Shown piece after piece: positions 32,500 to 45,640 of a stretch of DNA of 64,000 bases. A program made the translations under genes and the position numbers. The notes below the pieces were generated by a model. It was not told the origin of the DNA. It did not search any database and was given only the letters and a program-made list of their open reading frames with translations. Origin of the DNA: Phoronis australis (taxonomy: Eukaryota; Phoronida; Phoronidae); NCBI GenBank assembly GCA_002633005.1, contig NMRA01000110.1, forward strand, positions 271,850-335,849, given 5' to 3'. The first letter of the stretch is position 1, and each line of letters opens with the position of its first letter.

Positions 32500-35400
32500 C
32501 CAGAACCAAGCCAACATGAGCAATTTTGAGGATAATGCCTCTGCACAATCACCTGTTCTGGGTCGACTCACTTAACGTATGCACACTATATGCATTACGC
32601 GCTAAGATAAAGCGTGCAGATTATTATTATTTACTTTCTACAAAATTGTGGTACATTGCTATCAAAATTCGTTGTTAAATTACGATCATTTTTCATAAAA
32701 TTTTGTTGAAGTTCCAGGGCGAAATCTTGCCGACAAATGCGTAGCTGCTGGTCTCGCAATCGTCGATAGGGCTTGAATTCTTAAATAAGAATACAGCTTT
32801 GACTCAACAAATTACCTGAAATCCTCCTCAAGTTTTCCAAATAGCGTCTCTAAGATTTTTAAGTTCTTGTGAAGTCTGGATTAACTGCAGATTAAGTCCA
32901 AATCTACGCTAGATTGTAGCACGCAACCCGAGAAAAATCTCTGTGGGAACACATGTTGTTGTCACGTGACGTTTGTTTTGAAGTTTGTATGCGTGTGTGT
33001 GAGAGTAAGCGTGCGTGTGCTTGTCAGAGTTCATTTGCCAGAGTAATGTAATGATCTAGGTGTGCATTGTATCCAAAAAAAAAAAATAAGTCAAGCAGTC
33101 AAGCAGAGCGTGTTTTAATATTTACGGCTTAGCACTTGCTGGCCTCATCTGCTAAAAACGTTCGAGAATTTTTTCGGTAAGACCGACATGTCACTCATTG
33201 AGTCGCCGGGTGAGTGGATGCGTGACCGTAGTGTAACAGCTATTTCCCGGAAGATTTGGGGTGTAAGGGTGCGAAGTGGGTCATTTTGACCTTAAAAACA
33301 CCAATTATGATTAGTTAAATAATTTCTCTTAAAAATAATGCAGAAGCTTTTTACGGTATTGGAAACTTTCGGAAATTAGTGCCAATATTTATTTGCCGAT
33401 GCTATGTTACCCGATTAATCTTCGATGACAGTCGGTACATTATGCAGCGCGCGCTTCTTGGTCGCGTGCTAACACTGGTCGAGTTTTTTTTTTTAGTCTT
33501 CGATTCACGGTTTTCACATGCACAAAGAAGTTTGAGGCCGGAGAAGATCTGTACTGGAAAGAAACAATGCAATCCCGCTCTTTGACAAGTACGCTGTGTC
33601 TGTTTTCAAAGTCCAGACCCGCGTAGTGGGGCACATCCCTCGCAAGAGCAGCAAAACTTCTGCGTTCTTTTTGAATCGCGGCGTAAGTTTGAAGTGTATA
33701 CGGACATAACGGTGAGGCTCGTGGTCCGTTACAAATTCAGGCTGTCGGATCTTTCAATTGATAAATTGGAGACGTTAGAACTGTAGGTAAGGGCATTTTT
33801 CGCATGTAGTTCATGGGCTGGGCGCTTACTTTAGCAAAGTCTGAAAACGCGTTGGGGCACTTGTTGAGCCATGGGCGCTAATTAGGGCGAATAGCGGCAG
33901 AATTACATACAGCAGCGTAGTTTAATGCACACAAATTACACGTCGTGCAAACCAGTCGGCCATCCCGTTTACCATCAACAATCCCAGTAGCCTTTGCGCA
34001 CCCTAATTTCCGGACATGCGCAATCGTTAAATCGATTCAGTTGCAACTCCGCTTGTTGGTTTGAAAATCACGTGAGCTCTAAAGAAATGTTATACGCTAG
34101 TATTTTTCTCTCGTAATTTTAGCAAGAGTCATGTATACGAGTCCCCGAGACCACCAGCCATTAAATTAATACGCAGTTGATATTGTTTTTGTTGTGCAAA
34201 TAGTTTGTTATTCAAATGTCTTGAATGAAGACTGAGTGATTTACTACTAACATTTAGAAATTCTACTACATAACCCCCTAAAACCGTTTTGAACCAATGA
34301 TTTTGCAACTTTGCCTAAATATACGAAAATGTCAGACAACCCGCTAGATATCATTTTGGCACATCAATATGTACTAAAAAGGACCATTTTCAAATGCCTG
34401 AGATGGTTAGGATAGCAAATAAAAACACTGTTACTCACTGAAAGGATTTCCCCAAATTGTCAAACTGACAATTGTAACATGGCAGTATACAATGACGTAA
34501 GACACGCGCACGTTTAAAATGCACGTCACAAAGCCCATTCATTCACTTTTGATTTATTCGCACAAACCACTAATAGGCCTCTAAATGAGTCATTCGCACC
34601 AAACGCTGAATTTGCGCACGAACCACTGAATCCCATGCTCGAACCACATTCTATGTTAATGTAAGTGATTTGTGCGGATGATTCGTGCAAACGATTGTTT
34701 GATTCCCTTGCAGTCGTATGTAAACGATCAGGTGTTCCTTTTAAGAACTTTGTTACCCGCTCGAAACAATTTGCAAGAGAACCCTGAAAACAATTAAGAC
34801 CTGCCGTCTGTGAATCTGAAGGAAACCACTCATTTTGCTCGTATAACCAGGTCCGTAACATTGGGAGAACTGAAAACCAGCAGATCTTTTTGCAGCAAAG
34901 AAAACGCATGCGCATTAATTTGTTCACAAATACAGGGTTACCGAACGTGCTTTGGGTTGGGCTTCACTGACTATTAATGATACTTCCTACATTGGTTAAG
35001 AACACAGCAGAAATTTCATCAACGAAAAACACCACAACATTTCACGAATTACAACCCCGAACGTGTTTCATTTTTACATTGAAACTGATAAAAGGGAATT
35101 AAATGCTTGATCATTTTGTTAGTCACCAACATACATTAAAATATGAAATTTAAAAATTCTTTATCAATTCAGTTTATTTTAGAATGTGATATTGTAAAGT
35201 TTGCTTCATGAAGCGGAAGTGTCAAATTGCGGAATCAGCTATATATAACTTTTACAAACTTAACCTGGTCGTGTATCAATAGTGACAATATTAACCAAGA
35301 TAATTGAACATTTTAGTTTCCGTACTTTTGCTGTTAGTCGACATTCAGTCCCAATTGTCGAGCCAGGTACTCATTTAATGACATGGTGGTCAAATAAAAC

Positions 35401-38400
35401 ATGTTTTTATTTCTGCCGAAACTACTTTTAATTACAGTTGGGACCGCTTTGTACTCTTCGTCTTTTGTGGTCCCTAAGCATTTATACGTCAACGCCAATT
35501 TCAGCATTAAAGTGACATTTTAATGTCGCGGCTTTCAAACTCGCGTCGTCTGTGAATTCATAAAAATGTCTGATCAGGTACCAGAAAGCGCCATTATTTA
35601 GCGCAACAGGAGCATCAATAACGCTGCTATCGCCAGCAGCTAAAACTGATCATAGATTAAGATTATAGCATTTATTAAATAATATTTGTTACTTGACTAG
35701 TCGCTTGCACTTAGCATGACGTGTGTATAATACGTGCAGAATGTGAAGGAAAACGATTTCAATAGACGCCAGTACCTGTAAAAATGATGACGTATGAGCA
35801 GACGGATAGTCTGAAAGACAGTGCAATTACCATATCAGTGGTTGTTTTAGGGTAACAATATTATACTTACCTGCGTCAGAATCGACGTGGATGTGTGCGG
35901 TTTATTATTTTGTTTTTGATGTGTGTGAGGGACGTGCACGTGGAAGATCTACAGAATCCGCGCATTTCATTCTTTGTAAAATGCGTCAGTCGTCCACTGC
36001 ACGCCACACTAGTGACATCTACTGAGTAACTATATAGAACCATTACAATTTGTCATTTGACGATTAACACGCCGAAAGTGCGTCCTAAGACTATAGAAGT
36101 CCTCAATTGACGTTTGCTGTGGTTCAAGTCATATGATCATTTATTTAATCAATGTACAATATCCCACATCGCGAGATTGTTGCCAGACTCGTGCAATTGA
36201 TTCTATACACAAAACGCCCAGATAGTGTTTATTGCGATTGTATACCAAAAGTATGAATTACACGTCAACTTCCGCAATAAACTTCAAGTGTATGATTTAC
36301 ACACTCTACTCTGTGAGTGCCTATTACAAATCAGACCACCAATTATGTTTATTCTACGCAAAATGCGGCCAGTTTCCGCAACTCAACAAGTTGTAGATAA
36401 ACCTCTCAACAGTAGTCTGAAGTGTTATACATAGGGTGAACCGAAAAAAGACAAATTTATACCGCGTGTTTGGTTCTGCTGTTGTGAGTCACCGTGGGTT
36501 TGAGAGGTGTTATAGAGCGTAGAGGCGCAGTCATTGGTTGTTTCCATCCCTTGAAAAGTGTGGCTGCAATGTTCAGTTTAAGGTTAATCTCACCTGCCTC
36601 GCTGGTGAGCGCCCGTGCAGTACGTTAAAGAACAGTGGCGTAGTGTGTGTATCAGTGGCCACCTGATTCTTGCAAACGATGCCTTTTTATTCACCCATTA
36701 CAGTCTTCGTCTGTTCATCCTCTGTGACAACCCTCAGTGCTGCTACCGCTCGTGTGGTCACTGAATTGCGAGGACAATGAGATACGTTCACTTGTAGGCA
36801 TAATGACACATAAAAGCTGAGGGTGGTCAGTCGTACTCAAGTGGTAGAAACACAATTGTCTTTGTGACTGTGACAAAGTGATGCACAAAGACACCATTCA
36901 GTGAAGTAGATAACAAAGATAAACATAAAAACAAACTTTATGATTGAATAGCTTAATTTAAGCCAAATGTCAACCATTTTCCGGATTAATCACGCATTAA
37001 GTGTCCGATTCCAAGAACCTTTAGAAACAATCCAATCTCTCTTTATACACCAATACTTTAGATATTCATAGCAGCCCTAATTCCGAACCGCCTTATCACA
37101 CACAACTGAAAGGCAATATTGACGAAAAATTCAATTGAGATAAAAATAATGAACTTATATTTGGGAGTCCCGTCGTGAAAGACGATTGACACAAACCTTA
37201 ACTCAAGTACCTTGGTCAAATAATTAACGTGTTCCTTATTAAAATGGTAGACACGTGCGAAAGCGAACAGGAGGGCACACTTTCCTAATTTTTTAACTTT
37301 AAAGGCGCATTGTGCCAAAAGCCCCTTCCAGTGTTACGTCATCGCGTTGTGATTCTTTAATAAATAATTGAATTAAAATTAGTTACAATAAAATGCCAGA
37401 AATATCAGTCATGCTACTTGGGAGGCAAACACTTAGCCACAACGACAAATAATCGCAGTGAACGTTATGTGGGATAATAACAACCTAACTACTCTTCTCA
37501 ATTCTGGAAATCGTTTCTTCAGTATCGACTGAAAATAGGAACAGAACGACGCCAATGTTACAACTACTGTTTTTGACAGAACACGCATGTTAAATGCAGC
37601 TTTTTATAGCCTTTAGTCCAAACACAATGGCAGACGGAGCACTGAACGATCAGTTTGACATCAACAGTGTTCAGCTTTTGTTATGAGCATCACAAAACAA
37701 CGTCACTGTTGGATTAGAAAATTTGGCGACGGTTATCAACAGGCAACAAAGAAATACAGCTATCTAGGTATCAGGTTTTTTGATTAAAAGAACAAAGGGC
37801 ATCGGAAAGAAAACTTCTGCAAGAGGGCGCTCCCGATGGTTGGGCAAGCACAGAGAACCTGACGTCTGTGGTACTAAAATTGTGGCAATGTCGCGAAAAC
37901 GCATTCAAACTTGAACTATGATAACAGGTTCATCAATCGAAAACAAAAACATCACTCAAAGAACACCCACCAGGAGGCTCTCTCGTATGTAGGACCTGCA
38001 ACGTTGCGACAACCTGCGCGTCAACCACTGGGCTCGTCTTACAAATAAAACAAGATTTTGATGTAGCTTGGTTTCATGATTAGCGTGCTACATTGGCAGA
38101 ATAGTTCCGATTATGTGACTAACTCCACCGGTATGGCAGCACTGTCTCCAAATGACAAAATAAAAACAAAAAATCTGTCGCAGAATAAAACAACGCCTCT
38201 GGTTGCAAAACTTGTTACTACCGAAGAAATCTGAAACATGGCCCACAGTCAGAAGAAAGTCACTTGTCGATGGATGTTATGTCTCGTAAGTCAAATGATC
38301 AGAATAGATAACTTGAAAAATCCTAATAAGCTATTCCAAAATGAAAGCGATTGGAGAGAAAAGTGGTTTTCTGAGATCAACACTAACGCGTAACCTGGCA

Positions 38401-39482
38401 ACTCACCGCTTACGGTGCAACACATTGCTGTGCCGAGATTAATCCCAATCCACAAATGTCACCACCCTTACTCCATCGAATAGGTGGCAGACAACGGCAA
38501 TTCGTAATGAAATTACAAAAAAGTAAAACGGATTTTGGTGTTTTGTGGCTCTGGTCAAAGCCGCTAATAACATCAAGGAGTTAAGAATATACGATGTAAA
38601 CCAACTTATGTCCCTTCAGATGGTGATATTTGTGAACTCAACTGTTTACTTGAAAACAGAGTCACAACAAGAAAGTTACGTCATGATGACACGGCGGCAC
38701 AATTTATGAAGGCAAAATGCCCGCGTAAATTCTAAAAATTGCATCCCTTCGTGGCGTTTTCTTTCACTGGTCGTGGGGGGAGAGGGTTTTGATGCAGGAG
38801 GTATACGTGTATTTAAAGAATGTAATCAGGAATTCAAAATTAAGTTTTCTCCATTTTGTCTCTCTTCATTTCGTCGCAACATAATTATTCACTAAGTCAG
38901 CAACGCAAAACTTCAGCTAAGACAAAATTGCACGGCAGATGTCACTGCAGTGGTGAGATGGAGCTGAACCGAGACAAATATACGGCATGAAATAGATTTC
39001 ACATGTCACAGGGGTGGTGAGATCGAGTTAAACCGTCGTTTACGGAACGTTTGTGCACAGGCTTGTTTCCGAAGTATTACAGTATTACAGAGTGAGCTAA
39101 CGTAATACGAAAGGTGTGCACCTATTCACTGTGCGCTGGGGCGATGCGTCGCATCAAATAACGCTTTAAATCAGCCAACATAAAGTAGATTCGCATTGAC
39201 ATTTTAAAGTCGAGCGCCGTGTTACTCGAATCACCTTCCCTGCTGGGCCAGGTTAAGGCAGAAGTATCGATATTAACAGGTCTCAATTACCGGCGAAGTG
39301 TACCTTTGTGGCAAAACCTCGCGTGATGAAGTGTGGTCCCAGCAGCCAGGGTCAGAGAAGGGGGAAATCACCTAAATTAGGCAGATGCATTTGCTCATGT
39401 TGAAATCAGTCAATACCTAAAACAAGCCTCGAGTGTACATGTAGTTCATGGTTGATTTGGTTCGCTGTATTTCTCAGACTTC
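32500..39482. other. Intergenic, nothing recognised
   Basis: Low repeat content. Small open frames on both strands lack motifs or splice context. Around 34560-34700 short motifs such as cgcac(a/g)aaccact recur three to four times. Long non-repetitive stretches like this could hold regulatory sequence, but nothing in the bases proves it. Confidence 0.5.
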
Positions 39483-39542
39483 GGTTTCCAGTCCTCCTTC
39501 TGAAGACTCTTCAGAAGGAGTCTTTTGAAAAGACTGTGAAAC
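39483..39542. other. Branched hairpin (possible three-way junction)
   Basis: An outer stem (ggtttccagtc with gactgtgaaacc, one bulge) encloses a perfect 12-bp hairpin (ctccttctgaag, loop act, cttcagaaggag at 39494-39520) and a second small palindrome tcttttgaaaaga (39521-39533). Seen directly; function unknown. Confidence 0.7.
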
Positions 39543-42500
39543 CAGGAGTTGAGATTCGTAATATATCGTAACAGTTTCCCAGCGTTGGCCAGGTCATTCT
39601 AAGTGCAATTCCGCGAATGAGAGGAAATAAATTTATATATGTTGTGTAATTTCATAACCACAAATCCAGTGTTTGATTTCCTTATGAGGCAAATTCTGCT
39701 TAATGAGATTTTCTGAGAATTGTCTTATTCAAGCATTAACTACTAGAAAGCCAATATTTTCCCAAAATTGTTAAAATGGTCCCACACGAAAGCATGAAAA
39801 ATAGCCCAGTAAATATATTTTGGCCCTGACTCCTTTGAAACGAATGAAGTAGAAGGAGCAGTCTCGGTTTCACATCCGAGACACTTTTGATAATTGTTGG
39901 GACAAGGCGGAAGTGATTATTAGTTATGTGCACCGGCACATGATCATCTTTGCGCCACATTTGTCGCATGGAGTGCGGTGTGGAAACTAGGTGACGCGGC
40001 CATATTTGTCACATGGTGTTCGACGTGAAGTGTGGACCCTATGTAGAACGGAGGAAAAGTTCTTCCAGGTTAATACAAACCAAACTTCCTCACTAGCGTT
40101 TGCCTAGAATACCGCAGCGCACCTGGTGTCCGATTCTGCCACATGTACCCATAATGCTACGCGTGTGTAAGGTGGGCACTTGATCTACAGACGCACACAG
40201 TTCCAAAGAGAGTTGGAAAGCGGGCATCAACATTTTTGAAAAGTTGGGTGAGGCAGGATGAATCGTTTGCGGAACAGTTAGCAAGCCGCCCTAACTTGTC
40301 TCCAAATGGAAGCCAATCACACAACGCGTTTTTCTTCCTTCGTAAAAGAGCAGCCGAGTTAAAATCCGAAATGTGCTGTATCCACTTGATGAGTTGTGGT
40401 TGCTTTATGTTTTTTCATCTCCAGGAGCCTGTGAAAATAGCATCGTGGCTGGTTAGTATCTGCGGAGATCGAGACACGTATGGCCTGGGAAACTGTTAAG
40501 GCCACGTGCTGGTTCAAGTGGGAAACCTAACACGTTCAAGAGTTATTTCTTGTAACTACAAGTGGCTTGTCTTCGCCTGACACTGTGAGCGACTTGTCAC
40601 TTGTAGTGTCAACCCTGAAGTTTATAGAACGACAGTGCAAAGTTATGATGTATTTACCCTCATTGGCGATTACAAGAAACTGCACTAAAACGAATGGTTT
40701 GTTTTGAAGCCTTCGGAACTTAGAATATTAAAGTGCTACAGAAAAAGAAAAAAGCATAAGACCATCGTCAGTATCATATTTATTACTCATAAAACGTGTT
40801 TTCGGTTTCATTTGATTTCCTGCCAATATTGTAAATTTGGAACTCATACTACTTGATTCACACTTTGAACGTGCACTCTAGTCAGACCATAGATTATAGA
40901 CAACAGAATGTACTATATTCTATAGTCAGACGTATGATTTACCGTCTTATCGTCTGACACCAGAAGGCAGATCTACCCCTTAATCGTGAAAAAGCTTATC
41001 ACAGTGGCGCAACTGGTGTATATGCTTGATCGCGCGTGGTGATCGCACGCGACTGGCAAGTGTGAGCATTTCGCTCAATAATGTTATTCTCATTACACGT
41101 TTATCGGTGATTTTTGAACACGTCGTGTTGTAGCTATCTCTTAAAATTCCACAATGACTCAATGAACGCGATAAAAGTTACTCAGCGAAACAAACTATGT
41201 CACGAACTTTCCTAACGGCGATGGAAAGTGAATTTTATCCCCAAATACATCATCAGCAAATAAATATCAGGGAATCCACATCCAGCTCGATTCATTTCCA
41301 CCTCAGTAGTCTTACGTCATAGCAGGAAGGCATTAAAAGCTGGTAATGCCTTCCTGGTCACAGTTAATTCATGTGTGGTAATTATTGTTACCAAGTGTAA
41401 GAATGTGTTGTGAATCCAGTTTCACAGAGTTAATTAGCTTGGCAAATGACTTCCATGAAGAAAACACAGCTGCACTATATATATACAGCAGTACTAAGGC
41501 TCATTGTCAAAGGATACACGTACGTCCTACTCGTATTCCATTTCAGAATACAGTAGACTAGTCCCACAAGAGAGCAAAACTTCTTCTAGTCTCGCCGTAT
41601 TGCGTTAAAGGGACATAGTCGGCGAGAAGAGCAATTTTCTGAGATCAGCCCCAGCGCGGAATCAAGCGTGGAACAGTCGAATGCGCAGTATAAATGGCAG
41701 AGAGAGTATTTTAAGCGTTGTTAGGTAACTGGTAAACACACTTCAGCCTTGCAACAAATGTCTGCCAGACAGCTTACGGTGAGAATTGTCGACTTGTAAT
41801 GAAATCATAAAAACATAGCGTATTTTGTTGTTATAACTCTGTTCAAAGCTAATAATTTCGAGAAGTCTTTTCCATCCAACAATTATCCCAAAAATGAGTT
41901 ATTTGGCCGTAAAACCGATGACGTCCCTTTTAGGGTATTTCGAAGCCTCAAATTGTCCCTCAGAGATGCTTCATATCTGCCTGCACAAGTGCGCCAACTT
42001 TAATCAGAAAAGAATGTCACGTTATTGCGTATCCGATCGTCAAATGGTCCAGAATATTTGTGTATAACATATTAGAACGTGAAATAACAGTTCCGAACAA
42101 CAGGCAGACCATGGATTGAAAAGGATGTTGCGTACGTCTTTGAAGCGTGCTGGACGTACAGCCGCGATTTTAACCGTTAAGTGCACAAGTTATGACGTTC
42201 TGTTTCCGCATTGCCCGTGCAAAGATATGACACAATTCCAAGGGATAATGTGAGGCTTCGAAAATACAAGAAGTGGTTTGAATGCAACAATGAGATGCCA
42301 ACAAGCTTCAAGCTAACCATGACTCCTACTTGGTACCACGCCCATGATTGTGAATGTCAAGTTGTCCTCGGCTCAATAAATACGGCCCACACCTGTTACA
42401 GAGAATCACTGTTTAAGAATTATGACCGTGGTGTTTTTTCAGTGTTTAGATGCAGTTAAATCCGGCATTGCGCAGTAAAAGCGGTCACTTACAACCGCTA

Positions 42501-44381
42501 TTTGGTCAGTGAGGTCTTTGACTGGTAAACAGCGCGAAGTGCTGTGACTTGGGGTTTATTGTTTTGAATTATGTTCAAGATGGCGGGTCCTGGAACGAAA
42601 ATATTCATCGGCACTTTCTGCAACAAGCCGACGGTCTTTGATTTTATTGTGACCCAACGGCAAGTAGTTTCATTGTCTTCTTTCAATTTAATTAGCAGTT
42701 CCAAAGCAGGCTTGTTCAGAACCAGCGAACCAAGATCAGCCTGAGTGGACAATTAACGGTTCTTTGAGAGGTCATGTACCTGACTGACCCGTACTGGTGA
42801 CGTAACGTCAATGTCGAGACGTTCGCTGACCCTAGCTTGTTATGACTGAACTGTGATTTATTCAATGGATGCAGCTGGCTGTTCTGTGTTTGATATAGCA
42901 ACATGATAACAACAAATGATGAATGTTTTTGTTCCATGATCACGTGACGTTCCCCATGACAGTTCTCATTGAGTTGCGGAAACCAGCTAGAGAAAACCAA
43001 TTTTTGTGTACTGATTTAAAATTAAGAATGACGACTGAGCGGGTAATTGCCACGTCTTCCCTGGTCGTTCCGTCTTGCACCTCTGTCAAACTCGACCACG
43101 CACTCCACCGCAACGATCGAAATCAATGAATATACTTCCTGGCCTGGTCTTGTGCAGTTCTAAATCATGTTCTGGTGTTAAAATTGGTTGATTGGCTTTG
43201 AATTATTGCGAATTTGTTTGGGAGTGAAACTTAGCAAGATTGAACAAGTTTTTACGCGGTTGGTATTTTTAATGAACAGGTTTATTTTTAATCGCCAAAG
43301 TGGCAGTATTACCGTCACTGCTTTCCTTTGGATCATCATTTTCGCGAGAATTTTGATAGAATGACAATGACATGCGATTTTGGTGATTTTTAGCTCATAT
43401 CAAAGATCGCGATTCGTTTCCATGTATAACGTACACAAAATCTATTTAATTTGAATTTTAACCCTCTGTTTCGCCAAACTCAAGATTCTTTATAGGCATA
43501 TTCGCTTGTCCACCGCAATGTCACCCTTTTCTGAAAGTAATTATAAAAATCACCTGAAATTCCCTACGGACACACTGCCAAAGTGATTGAAGCTACTTAC
43601 GTCTTGACAAGCGGCATTACTATGAAACGTGCTTTTGGCCAAAACATCAAGGTTTGGTTTAGAATCCTTATCATTATACAGTTGGTCGTATCTTGTTCCT
43701 TACTCCGCATACAAGTGATCCGTGGGTTCATCAACAACTGATGGTTCGTTATTTCTGAAGACCAAACTCGTTTGAAATTATAACGATTAGCCAGATTTTT
43801 CCAAGAACAGAAATTAAACCAACTTTGACGATGAAAACGCATGGCTTTAAAGTAATATAACATTTTCGTTACAAAATATGGACTTGTGAAATAACTTTTT
43901 AGTATTAATAGTACACCCATATAACAACATAGTCTACTAGTGAACTACACTTGAAATACTCTGCAATTTATGAATCGAGGTGTAGCGCTACACTGAGACC
44001 AAGTGATGCACGCTCGATTTACGGGTTGAGGCTGATCTCAGAATGCCACTTATATCGCCGATAATGTCTCCTTAACCCTGGAATACTCAGGCATTAAAAA
44101 ATTGGACCTACCTACATGTTGAGTGGTAAATGCGCGGCAGCACTGATTAAAGTTCATTCCTAGAAAACACGGAAAGGGACCATGATTATGATAGCAACCA
44201 CGCTTGCATACGATTGACAAGATAACCGAGGTGAACTTACAGGTGTTGTCGAACATGTTGATTTATATAGTACGCAATCGTTAATACTGACAGTTTAAGT
44301 GTAACTGGGCAGAGACATTAACTAGGACTCTAGAACTACTTTCAGCAAATAAACTTATTGCCGTGGTCAGCGACGGATCCA
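39543..44381. other. Intergenic with one perfect hairpin
   Basis: The stem-loop at 41323-41356 is the only structure recognised. No gene was supported. Confidence 0.5.
41323..41356. other. Perfect 13-bp stem-loop
   Basis: caggaaggcatta (41323-41335), loop aaagctgg, taatgccttcctg (41344-41356). No T-run follows, so a transcription terminator is not suggested. Confidence 0.85.
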
Positions 44382-45100
44382 NNNNNNNNNNNNNNNNNNN
44401 NNNNNNNNNNNNNNNNNNNNNNNNNNNNNNNNNNNNNNNNNNNNNNNNNNNNNNNNNNNNNNNNNNNNNNNNNNNNNNNNNNNNNNNNNNNNNNNNNNNN
44501 NNNNNNNNNNNNNNNNNNNNNNNNNNNNNNNNNNNNNNNNNNNNNNNNNNNNNNNNNNNNNNNNNNNNNNNNNNNNNNNNNNNNNNNNNNNNNNNNNNNN
44601 NNNNNNNNNNNNNNNNNNNNNNNNNNNNNNNNNNNNNNNNNNNNNNNNNNNNNNNNNNNNNNNNNNNNNNNNNNNNNNNNNNNNNNNNNNNNNNNNNNNN
44701 NNNNNNNNNNNNNNNNNNNNNNNNNNNNNNNNNNNNNNNNNNNNNNNNNNNNNNNNNNNNNNNNNNNNNNNNNNNNNNNNNNNNNNNNNNNNNNNNNNNN
44801 NNNNNNNNNNNNNNNNNNNNNNNNNNNNNNNNNNNNNNNNNNNNNNNNNNNNNNNNNNNNNNNNNNNNNNNNNNNNNNNNNNNNNNNNNNNNNNNNNNNN
44901 NNNNNNNNNNNNNNNNNNNNNNNNNNNNNNNNNNNNNNNNNNNNNNNNNNNNNNNNNNNNNNNNNNNNNNNNNNNNNNNNNNNNNNNNNNNNNNNNNNNN
45001 NNNNNNNNNNNNNNNNNNNNNNNNNNNNNNNNNNNNNNNNNNNNNNNNNNNNNNNNNNNNNNNNNNNNNNNNNNNNNNNNNNNNNNNNNNNNNNNNNNNN
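44382..45100. other. Assembly gap (719 N)
   Basis: Ends directly at the first base of the 40-bp array, so part of the array is probably hidden in the gap. Confidence 0.99.
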
Positions 45101-45640
45101 AAACACGATAATTGTTCTCTTGATCAACAAGGATTCTAGCAAACACGATAATTGTTCTCTTGATCAACAAAGATTCCAGCAAACACGATAATTGTTCTCT
45201 TGATCAACAAGGATTCTAGCAAACACGATAATTGTTCTCTTGATCAACAAAGATTCCAGCAAACACGATAATTGTTCTCTTGATCAACAAGGATTCTAGC
45301 AAACACGATAATTGTTCTCTTGATCAACAAAGATTCCAGCAAACACGATAATTGTTCTCTTGATCAACAAGGATTCTAGCAAACACAATAATTGTTCTCT
45401 TGATCAGCAAGGATTCTAGCAAACGCGATAATTGTTCTCTTGATCAACAAAGATTCCAGCAAACACGACAATTGTTCTCTTGATCAACAAGGATTCTAGC
45501 AAACACGATAATTGTTCTAATGATCAACAGGATTACTAAGAGCAAATGCAACAATTGTTCTGCAAATTAGCAAGGATTGTAGCAAACACAACAATCATTC
45601 TGTTGATCAGCCAGGATTGTAGCAAACACGAAGATCAAGA
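45101..45640. repeat. 40-bp minisatellite with 80-bp alternation, about 13 copies
   Basis: Unit aaacacgataattgttctct plus tgatcaacaaggattctagc. Two types differ at the end (ggattctagc versus agattccagc) and alternate A-B-A-B through the left half, so the larger repeating unit is 80 bp. Copies degrade at the right edge (45530-45640). Confidence 0.95.

Noticed and set aside
32113-32571. Minus-strand 152-codon open frame
   Set aside because: It is the antisense shadow of the dead THAP domain, whose plus-strand residues match a known family.
44342-45191. Long open frames across the N run
   Set aside because: They consist almost wholly of undetermined bases; the same applies to 18289-18970.
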